DNA of 64,000 bases from Crotophaga sulcirostris (Eukaryota; Chordata; Aves; Cuculiformes; Crotophagidae). Positions 52,666 to 64,000 of this stretch are shown here, one piece after another. Each line of letters starts with the position of its first letter. The first letter of the stretch is position 1. A program made the translations under genes and the position numbers. The stretch is from positions 3,026,646 through 3,090,645 of the forward strand of contig VYZB01000057.1 in the NCBI GenBank assembly GCA_013397455.1, in the 5' to 3' direction. The notes beneath the pieces are model-generated. The model had not been told where the DNA came from. It saw only the letters and a program-made list of their open reading frames with translations, and did no database searches.

Positions 52666-52875
52666 CCACGGTTGGCAAACACAAAGGCCATGGGCTGAAT
52701 TCAGCCCCCCACCTTGTTTTATCTGACCCGGCACCTTGTTTCTACCCGGCAGCAGTGCTGAGCTCCTTGCCCCTGTGCTCCTGCCAGCGCTGGGCACGTG
52801 TGCAGCGGGTGATGTGCCTTACGCTGCAGGAGCAGGGTGATGTGGCCCCTGGTGAAAATGAGTTTGACACCCCTG
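52666..52875 (-). mobile_element. Short non-autonomous hAT-like element (MITE)
   Basis: The right end, read on the minus strand, is CAGGGGTGTCAAACTCATTT, the classic terminal inverted repeat of Charlie-type hAT elements. The left end, CCACGGTTGGCAAACACAAAGG followed by CCATGGGCTGAATTC, is a mutated version of the matching CAGGGGTGGCAAAC terminus. The 210 bp between are strikingly GC-rich for this window and carry no transposase. An 8-bp target duplication is expected for hAT, but I cannot see one (flanks CCCTTAAT and CAGCTGGA), so one boundary may be off or the flanks decayed. Confidence 0.65.
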
Positions 52876-55800
52876 CAGCTGGATTTAATGCGTTAATTTT
52901 CTAAGGCATATTAACTCATGCTTTTTTTCAGACTGAATCTTACTTTAGGGTTGCTCACAATGATAATCATTGGAAAAAAACTCTAATTCTTTAACATATG
53001 AAGTATAATGAACATTGATTAATATAATGTCACATGTGATCCAGAGATATTTATGGGTTTCTTTTCCCCTTTTGCCTTGGTTCATCCCTGCAGAATTTTC
53101 CAAAGGGGAAGGAGAAACTTGAGTTTTACCCTTTCACCTTTGTGACTTCTTACAGAAAAAAGCAATTTTATTTCGAAGATATGTTACACTGAAGAAGTAT
53201 AGAGCTAAAGACTGACATAAGAAATAATTTATCTTGTAGTTCTAAATGTGTCCTTGAAACTGTTTGCCACAAAAACAAACCATTGTTTTATGTTCATACC
53301 AACTGAATTAAGATGTCTCATAGGAGCACTGAGGAAAGAAAATTTACTATATATGAAATGAATTCCCATATAAAAGTGTTGAGAGCCACGTGGAGTGATT
53401 CTAAATGTTTACTTTTTTTTTAAAAAAAAAATTATCCTCTTGTACCTGGCTTTCAACAGCCTGCCCTCACTTTGACCACTTAACAGGGTGAAATCACGTA
53501 GTGAATTAATAGTGAGTGTTCAGAGGTTACTATAGCAGAAAAAAGCAGCCCTAAATTTCACATATTTTTTCATTTATTTTTTGAGATTTTGTTTTTTAAC
53601 CAGTCATACATTATTCATTATTTGCCATCTACTATTCATTATTATCTTATTAAAATTTTCAGTCTTCATATTAGGAAGCAGAAACAATAAATAAAAAATG
53701 CATGTGGGAATCAGAATTCATGTCTGACTGATTAATGAATAATGAAGGAAGTAGGCATTCTAAAAATTACCAGTGCCTTTTAAAGAACATTCATAAAATT
53801 ATTGCCTTTCTTCTCTGAAAATCTGCCTTTCATCAAACCAAAATTAGGATTTAACTAATCTGATAACCAGAAGGGAAGCATATGTGTAATAGATACTTTA
53901 AACAACTCCACATGGTACAGAATATAAATTATATAATACTACGTTGCATTATTCATAAAACCACATAAAAAGTTCTGAAATCATTCTTGGAACTATATTA
54001 CTTATAGTTAGTGTGGCCTATCCCTTATGAACTTTCACATTAGCGTATCCGAAGCCCTTGTAGGGTCAATATCACTCATTCATATAGGCTGTTATTTGTA
54101 TAGAACATTCCTCAGATTTGATTGCTTATTAATCATATCGTTTGATGAGGGCAAAAGGAAATGTTATTAGCTCAATTTCTCATGCAGCACATCCCAATAC
54201 TTTCTGCAACTATATGATAAAATCACTGGAAAAATGTTCATAACTTATCTCTAGCATTTAAACTGCTTATCAACTAGTCAATTAAATACCATATCACTAT
54301 ACTGAGAACATATAAAGAATAAAAATATTACTAGCTGAAAGCTCTTTCAGTGAAAAATCCAACCATTTTTACTGGTTTTGAAAATAAAAAGAAGACCAGA
54401 ACTTTAAAGTGAATGTACAACAGACAACTATCAACTTGAGATAAAACTTCCTCTCACAATCTCATGAACTGAATATCTGCAACACTGGCCAAGAAATTGA
54501 TTTCCTGAATGATTTTGGTTGGAAAGTATTAGGATATCTTTTTACAATATTTAAGATCTTGCTTGTTAGAGTCGCTCAGATAATTCACCTGGGGACTCAG
54601 AAGCTCTTTATGCAATCTTAACTGTCTATCTTCCAGAAGCTTGTTGAAACCAAGCCTGTGGTTGACTCCTGTTCTTTTGACTGACATGTCTGTGGACTAG
54701 TCCAGCGTCTGTGTCTGCAGCTAGTAAAATAATGGTTCATGACACAAATATTTCCAGAAGAAAAAAATAAAAACTTTCTTGGAAATAAGAGTTGCAAGCA
54801 CCTAGAAACAAACTATTAATAGCTAAAAATTAGCCAACATACGCAAGGGTAAAATGACAATTGAAAAGATACCATTGGCTACATGGGCTTGGAGACCTGC
54901 TCTGGTAAGAGTGAACCTACCTCTTATTTACCATAAAGATTTTACTAAGGTGAATTACTGTTTCTTTCTTATTCCAGCAATGGTTGCAGTTAAAAGGTAA
55001 GACTTCCAACTGGATGGATGTGACTTGCAAGCACAAATACCCAGGCCAGAAAGGCCTCTGTTTTAGGCCTTAGCGTGGTGATGGTATCACTGACACTTTT
55101 ACACTAAGAGTGGATTATGGCAGGTGAAAATGATGTCATGTAGCTAAGTAGAAATTCAATGTGTTAACGCTCAGGAACAACACAGAATGTTGTCTGGAGA
55201 GACTACAAGAAAGTGATGTGTAACTAACCCTTGGTAATTCATTTTAACGTTACCAATTTAGATCTGTTCGCCATTTGATGACTACAGCTCTACGCAAACG
55301 CATTTTCTTTGCTGGTATTTTCGCTGTGAGAAAACTGTGGGTGGAGTATTTGCAGAGGAGCTAAACAAAGGATATACATTTAAGGATCAATGAACTTACA
55401 ATACAAGTGATTGTTTGGTCAATTAAATTGATGAATACTTTTTCCCGTCTGAGAGTATAATAATTTTCCTGGTTAGAAATTTTCAGTAAAATCCTGTATA
55501 TCATTATGATACAGTTAAATCAAATGGGATAACAACAGACAATTACCTGAGGAATACCATAATAAAGAAAATAGCTCTACCACAGAAAATTTTGAAAGAT
55601 CCTGGGAATCTGAAAGATACATTTGGAAGAATTATTTTTTATAGAAGGTTTCTAAAAAAATCATGCACTCTGTTTAATTAAAATTGCACCTTCTTACTAC
55701 ATATTGAGGATTAGAGAAACTACTCTTTACTATATCACTTTGTAATGCCTGCCATAAATTATTTTTCATTAAAATGTTGAAAATTAGTGCCTGGAATATT

Positions 55801-56031
55801 CATGTGTAACCCTACTCAGTCTATTGAACCAGACCTGAAATCTCTCATTATGTTATAAAATTCTCTTAGCATAAAATTTTACATTTGGATTACTCTTTAT
55901 TTTAATTGTGGATATATTTTAGAAAAATGAATTAAACCAGGTAGCAGACTAAGAACAAAAGAAAACTAACAAATTATATATTACCCTTATCTTAATGTAA
56001 TTTTGTTTTGTTTCTCTCTGTTCTTTGACAA
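52876..56031. other. Gene-free AT-rich stretch
   Basis: No recognised gene, no ORF of note and no identified repeat family. An A/T homopolymer junction lies at about 53412-53431. Confidence 0.55.
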
Positions 56032-56542
56032 TGACTTAATTCTGGCTGGGAAGGAGTTAATCTCCTGGTTTTGACAGGGAAAGTGTTAAATTTTCAGAAG
56101 AAGCTGAGAAGGGACACAGCCAGTGCAGCTGACCAAACTGGCCAATGACATATTCCATGCCATTAATGTCATGTCTAGTATGTAAGGGAGGGTAGTCAGC
56201 TGGGCGGCGTGGCTTGGAACGGAGTCTGGTCTGTGACTCAGCAATGCTCTGGGACTGTGACTTAGGAATGCATGAGGGCATCAGTTTTCCTCTGGGCAGT
56301 GAACAGTTAATTACTCCCTTTGTGTATTCTTTTGTTGTTATCATTGCTGATGTGTTTTCTGTCCCTTTGCTGTCCTGTTAAACTGTTCCTATCTGAGTCC
56401 ACAAGTTTTATTTTTGTTTTCTGATTCTCCTCCCCAACCCATCCAGGAAGCGGGGAGGGAGAATGAAAGACCGTGTGGGCCTTTGTTACCACTTGGGCTC
56501 CACTTGGTTGTTTGTTGCCAGCTGCTGGGTTAAATTATGACA
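56032..56542 (+). mobile_element. ERVL-type solo LTR, nearly full length
   Basis: The copy starts TGACTTAATTCTGGCTGGGA and ends GCTGGGTTAAATTATGACA, giving TG...CA ends. Between are the standard avian ERVL LTR landmarks: GGGAAGGAGTTAATCTCC, AAGCTGAGAAGGGACACAGC, CAGCTGACCAAACTGGCCAA, ATATTCCATGCCATTAATGT, ATGTCATGTC, and a degraded TATA region AGTATGTAAG (56177-56186). These are followed by TGTTAAACTGTTCCTATCTG (polyadenylation region), CCACAAGTTTTATTTTTG, GATTCTCCTCCCCAACCC, GGGGAGGGAGAATGAAAGAC, GTGTGGGC and GTTGCCAGCTGCTGG. Flanks GACAA and GATAG could be a 5-bp target duplication with two transitions. No internal retroviral genes lie beside it. Minus-strand open frames here are shadows. 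Confidence 0.85.
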
Positions 56543-59500
56543 GATAGTAGCAACACTTGTTTGCATGTCACAGCTAAAGCTCTAAACAGAAATAAGCATA
56601 CACTTAAGAAACCCAGTACTTCAGAGGGTTATAGACTGAGTGTAGAGATGATGGGACATAGCACAGATTCATTTGGACCCTAGAAAAAAATGGTTCCAAA
56701 AGTAAAGAAGCTTAATTTCAAATTTTATTAAGAGAGAAATGCAAATATCCTTATTCATTCTTCAGTGATTCAAACCCACAACTTCACTTTTCTAAATCCC
56801 GCTGATGCTTTTGGTGGTGATATCTACTGGTTTGACATCTACTGATGACTATTTTATGTTTTTACTAGGAATGCAATATAAAAGCAAAAAAAGCAAAACA
56901 TTTTCTGTGTCTTTAGGATATTCCATGATGAATTCACAACAGCTCCAGTGTTTTTATTTTGCATTACTGTAGTAGAAACCTGTAAGTGGAGACTGATCAG
57001 GGAAACTGGGGAAATTTACCATCATCACAGACTTCCCAGAGTTCTTTCTGAAAGAAAGAACTTCTTTCTGGTCTCTGAGCAACTGCTCATTACTAGTGAT
57101 TTTGACTATGTGATTCCAAAAGTACAGCAATGAAGGAAGGGGAGAGGAGGAAGAAACAGATCCTGGCTAGGCATGTAACTTAGGTGTGATTCAGAGCACG
57201 GAAAATGCGGATAATATGCAACCGTGCCATGTGTACCTTCCATTGCGGTACACAGCCATCACATGTCCTCTGTCATCTTGCATTTCTGTACTTTCCCTAA
57301 TCCAGTGCCAAGTACTCTGCTGTCGCTCAGCATAACCCAAGATTCAGTACACTCACATATAGGTTAAGTCTCTATGACACACTGAGATCCTAAACATGTT
57401 TAACAGTAATTATATATATAAGTAAAGGTTTTTTATAGTAATTAAGGTTCTCAACACAATATAACAGCAAAGAAAAAAATATTGATATCCTTAAGAATTT
57501 TCTAAGTATTTTCTGTATTTCTCGCAAGAAGTCTTTAAAAAAGCATTAAAATATGTGTTTGTTTTTTTTTTTTTAATTCAGGATATAATTTTCAGCAAAA
57601 GATGTTGTCTTTTCCTCTTGGCTATTCAGATTTTGAAAAATACAATAATTCCTAGCTGCCACATAAACATTTTTTTTTAAATCTGAGGTAGATACTTCTG
57701 AATTATTTTTACAGATCATTAGAATATCTAACATTCTAACATTCATGTTTCAGCAAGAAACAAGACTGGGAAAAATGCAACATGATTAACCAGCTAGATT
57801 CACTTAGAAAATATTCCTAAAGCACAGAAAGAGGAAATCATAACAAAAACATTTCCTTCCCATCTTCCCTTTTCTAGAGAAAGGAAGCAGCTGCCTCAGA
57901 AGGAGGAAAAAGAATACTTTGCAGTGCTTAATACTTCTGCTGTCCTCTGATACTGTTTGTTAAGTGATGGTAGGCTTAAAATGTTGAGTGGATTTTTGTA
58001 ACCCCTCTGAAGTGGCACTTAGAAATATCCCAGCGTTGAGGTAAATGTATTCATGCATTTTTTTCAAACAATACACAGTCATTTATAGGATCCCAGGTTT
58101 AAAGAATATCAATGTTTTCCATGTAAAATGGTGCCAGTCAATGTCAGATCCTCTCTGTGCGTATAAGCAGAATGGATGTGTGAAGCCAGGAGCACAAGGT
58201 CGTATGTGATCTTCACTGGAATCTACACAAGAGCCTGGCTCTTTCAGGCACAAAGCATCAGCCCCTCATGCCTTGGCTTCCTCATTGAGCTCAAGTCAGG
58301 ACTACAAATTTTTTGAAAGCATTGCATCCTAGACCTTAAACTTTCTCTCTCAGTCAGTGACAGGGAATGTAGGCCATATGCTTACAGAACGTTTTCACAT
58401 GACTCGAAGTCATGGATGTTTCATAGGCATGTAGGGCTCGACTTTGAAATGGATTGGCATTTTTTGCAGTTCACACAATTCCACCAACTCTAGATATCAA
58501 CACTGATCTACTTGTTACACTTATTTTGGAAAAGCTGAAGTGAAAATCCAAGATCAGAGACAGAATCAAACTCACTTACTTGAAATATGAGTTTGTGCTG
58601 GTTCCTTGGGAAAAGTGATTTTTATTGGTATATGATGATGAGGGTTAGTAAATGCCCACTGATGAAATATTGTTATTTTGTACAGTCTTGGGAGAATTTG
58701 ACGACACCTTCAGTGGAGGAAAAAAAAATAAGGTGGAAAATCTGACAGATTTTGAAGACAACAGGAATTTCTCTCTGAAGAATGGCAGGATTAGGAAGCT
58801 CTGCAGGTGTCAATACAGTGTCCATTACATATGACTGACATTCAAATATTTCTGTGTCAGCATCTCTTAACATTGCTAGGGTAGTAACATTACAGAGTAA
58901 GTGGGGATAGAAACAGCTACACAGGGTTAGATTCTTACATCTGGTCGACACACAGATGTGTATTTAGGTGAGAGACCAAAGAAAATTTGCTCTCTGTTTT
59001 AGATAATGTGATCTAGGTTCTCTCTTCAGGTATGTTTGCTACTGGATCCAGATAGAAGAGAGGGAAACCTCCTGAAAGGGTGAAAGTGAAGAGAACCCTT
59101 TCTGCAGAGTAACTCAGAGAGAGAGAACGGAGAGCTCAATGCTTCACATACACTATGGAAGCATCTTTAGCTTGCAACTTGTTAGGAAAATTTAACTAGA
59201 AGATGTTTTACTCACACAAATGCTATCTACTGTCTGAATGCAGGCGGAAATGACCTTCTCCTTCCCACTGTGTCCTCTGTGATACAGCTGGTTACAGTGA
59301 GCTGTGTGGGATGACACTGGGGTCTCTCAGTGACAGCTAGGCTGTGTCAGAGCTAGTAGGAACCCAAGGCTGAATTTCCCACCTCAGCAATCTGTTATCT
59401 TTTGCAGGAATTGACTCTGGAAGGATATGTTTAAGTGGTGTCAAGCCTGGTCCATAATACCAGAATAACATAACATTTTTAATTTAGAAAGGAAATAACT

Positions 59501-60031
59501 GGGGCACTTCAATGTCACATTAGCCTAAGAACTTATTTTACAATAGAAAGTTAAACATGTTGTAGGAGGCAGCTGCTTTCCCCATACTGTATTAAACAAT
59601 TTTCTCTTGTGTTTGCATGTCTAATTAAAGCATCTGCTGTGTTCAAGACTGAGTAAACATCATCTTACTTTGGTAACACAACATCTTTTTGGAACAATAA
59701 ATGCACATCTGAAGTGAATATGTTCACTGCTATTTTGATACAGATATTTATCTAGTTGAACTTAGAATGTAGGCAATAATTCAACTTTCTAAAGGGCTTT
59801 CCCTGGAGCAAAGAAGACTATCATAGTGTAGACAGATGTAGAAGTACCTGAAGGAAAGTATCTGAGAGGCAGAAGTAACTGTTTAGTTATAATTAAATTC
59901 TCTTTTCTCTAGAACGTATCTTTATCATAGAAGTTGCAGATGAGAATACATTAAATTTAATATTTCTCAAAAGTGAAAGATAACCATATTAAAATATTAT
60001 GGATATCAACTTTATTGAATATAATAAAAGG
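56543..60031. other. Gene-free stretch
   Basis: No gene recognised; open frames do not exceed 92 codons and have no recognisable domains. The 58.13-58.33 kb patch is GC-richer but unassigned. A small perfect hairpin lies at 57040-57062. Confidence 0.5.
57040..57062. repeat. Perfect 10-bp-stem hairpin
   Basis: AGTTCTTTCT (57040-57049) and AGAAAGAACT (57053-57062) pair around the loop GAA. It is purine/pyrimidine-biased, and such structures arise readily in low-complexity DNA. Confidence 0.75.
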
Positions 60032-60760
60032 GGAATCCAGGCAACTTCAGCCAACTTAACCTCAGTCTCCAGGAAGATTATGGAGCAAATTCTCTTACAA
60101 GCTTGTTCTACACACTAGAGTGACAAGAAGCCAACATAGGTTTATCGAGGGCAAATCAAGTGTGACTCGCTTAAGTGGGATGGCTGGCTCTGTGGAGAAC
60201 GGAAGAGCAGTGGATATTGCATACCTTAACTTTAGCAGAGTTCTTCCGTCTCCTTATCTCTGAATTAGTGAGGCAATGGCTGGGTAATTGGACAATAAAG
60301 GTGGTTTGGAAAACTTGACTGCTGGGTGTGATCACTGTTATTATCAATGGCAAAGTCAAGCCAGCAGCCAGCAAACAGCAATATCGCTCAGGGATCAGTA
60401 CTGAGACCCACACAGTTTGATGTCTTAAATAAATATATAAGCGATGGGATGGCGAGCATTCTCAGCAAGTTTGCAGGTGACACTAAAATGGGGAGCTAGG
60501 GGAACAGTGAGTATGCTGGAAGACGAGGCTGCCGCTCAGAGGGATCAGGACAGGCTGAAGAAATAGACTGACATAAACCACCTGCAAAACATCACCTGTA
60601 GTGTTGTGCCCAGTCTGTGTCAATCCCAGTACTATTAAGTGAGAGTCCAGAGGAGGTCTGCCAAAATTGTTGGGGAACTGGACCACAGGACATGTGAGGA
60701 GAGGCTAGGAGACCTCTGGTGTATCCATCCAGGGGATATAGAGAAGTTAAGAAGCCAGAC
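60032..60760 (+). mobile_element. CR1 LINE reverse-transcriptase-region fragment
   Basis: Sense-strand landmarks run through the CR1 RT domain. CTTAACCTCAGTCTCCAGGA and AGATTATGGAGCAAATTCTC come first, then GCCAACATAGGTTTATCGAG, GGGCAAATCAAGTGTGACT, a degraded middle, CAGGGATCAGTACTGAGACC (the QGSVLGP block), TTCTCAGCAAGTTTGCAGGT and GACACTAAAATGGGGAGC. Next is a deletion, then TGTGCCCAGTCTGTG, GAGTCCAGAGGAGGTCTGCC and GAGGAGAGGCTAGGAGACCT. The catalytic FADD motif would read FAGD here, and there are stops and frameshifts throughout, so the copy is dead. The minus-strand open frames of 67-80 codons across it are shadows. Confidence 0.9.
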
Positions 60761-63700
60761 TATGAGTGGAAGTGTTGGGGACTTGGCTGGACCTGAGAAA
60801 TTACCCTGAGTAGCAATTAATAAGGCAGGAAAATGCATTTGCACTGGTTTCAATATTCATATAGTTGCATAAAGACAGTGACCAGTCTGACTATTTGAAT
60901 TTGTATAAATTTCACTGCAGTCTGCATGCTTGTTAAGAAAAAGGACAGTTCATGTAAGTCCCCTACTTAGAAAGGGGACAGAACAGATGCTAAGCATATC
61001 TGCCTCCTCTGTAAACACAGTTTGATGTGCTGATTCCCTGAGACACATGTATGTAAATATACTTACTAGGTTTATGCAAAATGGCTGTGAAACTCATGTT
61101 TTCCTTGTTGAAAATACAGCTATTAATAACTGCTCATGAAAAATGTATTTAGGATGGAATAATAAAAACGTTATCAAAGCTGCTGGGAAACTCTTGTGCA
61201 AGGAAAATGTACAGATAACAAATACTGTCAGTGTCGGCAGACAGAGCTTTATTATATGCAGCAAAAGGTTTGTCTTGCCTGTCTCATCATGTGGCATTTC
61301 AATAATTTGCTACCAGGAGAAAGCTTTGCTATGCATATCTTCTCCCAGACATGTTCATAATACCCAGAGCAGTAAGTATTCAGTCTACTGACTCCCTCTT
61401 GTTTCAGCTGATATTTTGGTACACGAGTTTTTAGACATCCCCAAATGGGAGGGAGGGGGACAACAAAAGAGTGTATTTCCATACTTATCTTTTTTTCCTT
61501 GTTTGATCACAGCACATTACAGAACCATTAATACAAATATAAAGAAGTACTTTCAACCTGAGAGGTTTGCCATTGGTACAATTCAGTTTGTAGTTTAGAG
61601 TTGCACAGTCAAAGACACTTTCAACAATTTTGATGCAAATATTCCCAATATGCAACAAAAAGAATGGAATAAAGAATGAAACACAATAATAAAGCACTGA
61701 TACTGAAGAGATCTTTGTTTGTATTAATTTAGTTATCACTTCTCCTGATAGTGTAATGAACTCCTAATAACTATAGTATGAATGCTGAATGTGCATTTGA
61801 AAAAGAAAAATCTTCATTCATTTTTTAATATAGTTCAACCAGGTATGGGCAAAATGTGAAAATAAAAGAGATCTAGGATAAACAGCACAATACCAAATAA
61901 CAGAGATAGCGTATTGTAATATTGGATCATAATTTTTCTCTGCACAAAATTCTCATTATAGTGAACCTCATCACTCACTAAGTAGTGCCTTTTTAAAGGG
62001 GCTCATCCCTCTGAAGCTGAACTACTTTCTAGTCGTGGAGAGTAAAATGCCTCATAACTACATGCTAATTATATTCTTAGGTGTTTATCCTATATATATA
62101 TTTATTAAATCATTGTAAACAACATGTGAAACAAGTGGGTAGTTACATAGATCGTCCATCAAATAGTTTTTAAGTGCTAGCTCCTTGTGCTAATGCATTT
62201 AATAACAAAAGTAATACATCTGGATGTCAAGTCAAATACTGGATAACTTTTTTACATCAGAGGTCAGTGAGTACCTTCTCTACTATAAACAAATGGAAAT
62301 GAACAGAAAACTCATAAAAGTTAGGACTGATAAATCTTATGCAGATCAATGGAAAGCTACAAAGCAGCACATATCACCACATGGGAAGGTAATGAAGAAC
62401 TGAGTCTTGACATGTTCTTTGTCACGGTGCATTAAAGAAAATGGCTTTACAATGTACTTTACCCACATTTCAGCACTTAGTATTTCTCTAGGGTCAAAAT
62501 GTTCCTGGTTTAAGCTTGTTTATTTCTAAGGTCCATAGCAATATAAGCAAAACTGAATTTTGCTGTCCAAACTAAAAAGGCTTGATCTGGGATCTTCCAG
62601 CTGAGAAACAGAAGGAAATGAAAGGTCTAGATCAAGGATTAGAAAAGAGTATTGTGGAAATCCCCAGAGATTCAGATTGGAGAGCGTTGCTAATGGCAGG
62701 GGAACGAGAGTGACAGAGGCAGCAATGCCTCCTGCCACTGGGAGTAATAGCCCCTACAACCGTGTCTTGCGGGGACAGCAGCATTGTAACTATTTTTTCA
62801 GATGCATAGCACAAAATAAACAGGATAGGAGAGGCAGTTCTGACACTTGTGGAGGTCTGTATGTAATTGCCTACAATGATGATGTTTGTAACTAGACTAG
62901 TATAGAAAACATCTCACTTTGGGATAACCAGCCAAAGAGGGTCATAAAATGATTTAAAAAATATTTTACTAGAGAATTGCAATTGAACGTCTCCTACATC
63001 AGTAGGGAACACAGAAGTTAGAAACAGTGCATGTGAATGTTTTTTACCTGCCCTGTGTTGTATTATGGTCTAAGTTACTGGACATGGCATTCTGTGGTAG
63101 TCTCAAGAAGGGAAAGGTATATCTTACTTTTGAGTCTTAAACTCAGTGTCTATGTGCAGATGAGAATTCCTCTTTAAGGTTCTCATTTAACTCAGAGGAC
63201 TTTTTTTTCTTAATTTTGTCAACAACATAAACCCTTATAACTAGCATGCTAAATTTATCCATTATTGGTACACCACACCACACAAATGTAGTTCATCCAA
63301 GGCAATTCATAATTAGCACAATTTTTGCCCGTGATTTGTTCTTGCAGACTCTTTTTGTGTTTTAATGCTCTTAAGATGTGTATTCAATTATTAAGTACTT
63401 GTAAGAATAATAATTAATAGTTTATATGCTGTATAAAACCCAAGACAACCCTGTGCATAAGTTAATAGGCTTATCTTTCCTATCCCCAGGTAAGCACTAA
63501 GCCAAGATATTAATTAAGTTATTATCACATTTTGCATATTTCAGATTAGTCCTACCTTTAAAATATTATATAAATCTACATTTTAGCAACAAAATGTACT
63601 TTCAGTTCTATAATTGTTTAAATTTTTGTTATAAAGAAATACTGGTAAATTTGTTTTCTAGATTTTTTTTAATGTTTCAACTTGTCATCTATGAAGTGTT

Positions 63701-64000
63701 TCACAAAGCTGATTTTGAGAGAATTAAGGACCTCAGGCATTCTCCAAATTCTGTTGTCCAGCTACTGTAAACATGATGTTTGATCTTAAAACATTTCCAT
63801 ACCCCTTAGCAATTTAATCTGTGCCTCTTTGTATCTCTTCAGCTTTCACTTAATCTTTCTTGAATATGTGTAACTGATATTAAATATCCAGTTTCAAATG
63901 AATTCTAACCTTATTCATACATTCATACAATGGCGCTAATGCTTTTCTAGTTCCATGGGATAAGTTTCTTTTAGTACATTACTTCCCTTTTTAAAAGTTA
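60761..64000. other. Gene-free AT-rich stretch to the window end
   Basis: No recognised gene. Several overlapping open frames on both strands at 61.1-61.7 kb (up to 84 codons) and a GC-richer patch at 62.58-62.78 kb show no recognisable domain. A short TA run lies at 62091-62101. Confidence 0.5.

Noticed and set aside
56057..56492. Minus-strand frames of 95 and 61 codons
   Set aside because: They lie entirely within the ERVL-type LTR and read against its orientation.
60171..60853. Overlapping minus-strand frames of 67-80 codons
   Set aside because: They are antisense shadows of the CR1 reverse-transcriptase fragment.
1..64000. Prokaryotic-type systems (CRISPR, toxin-antitoxin, phage modules, operons)
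   Set aside because: The window is vertebrate nuclear DNA with CR1 and ERVL repeats; no regularly spaced repeats or tightly packed frames occur.

Overview
This window looks like nuclear DNA from a bird, or less likely another sauropsid. It is AT-rich and CpG-poor, with homopolymer runs and no bacterial-style gene packing. The diagnostic content is repetitive: CR1 LINE 3' ends and ORF2 fragments of the kind abundant in avian genomes, an older L3/CR1-like LINE fragment, avian-type ERVL long terminal repeats, and one short hAT-like non-autonomous DNA transposon. I found no exon I can assign to a known gene, no tRNA or rRNA, no CRISPR array and no operon. The open reading frames (up to about 130-150 codons) are about what chance gives in 64 kb of AT-rich DNA. 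The one exception is a 150-codon frame that is the tail of CR1 ORF2. The most likely setting is a gene desert or a very long intron.

Layout. 1-8.2 kb is mostly unique AT-rich DNA with a CR1 tail at 4.97 kb. 8.2-8.7 kb holds two unrelated tandem repeats (84-bp and 34-bp periods) inside what may be an old LTR read on the minus strand. 10.25 kb has a CR1 3' end. 11.5 kb has a weak but tidy candidate first exon, and 17.3 kb an isolated strong TATA-like box. 20.9 kb has a CR1 tail and 22.5 kb an ancient L3-like LINE. 29.46-30.82 kb holds a perfect 63-bp inverted repeat whose right arm abuts a truncated CR1 tail. 32.8-33.3 kb is a CR1 with a readable ORF2 C-terminus. 41.5-42.0, 45.9-46.1 and 56.0-56.5 kb hold three plus-strand ERVL-type LTR copies in different states of decay. 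50.9-51.2 and 60.0-60.8 kb are CR1 ORF2 fragments. 52.67-52.88 kb is the hAT-like element.

No set of genes works together here; the window records successive retrotransposon insertions. The most unusual structure is the 29.46/30.70 kb inverted repeat, which may be the scar of a template switch during CR1 insertion. I did not find a new multi-gene biological system. All repeat-family assignments were made by eye from remembered consensus features, without a database search.
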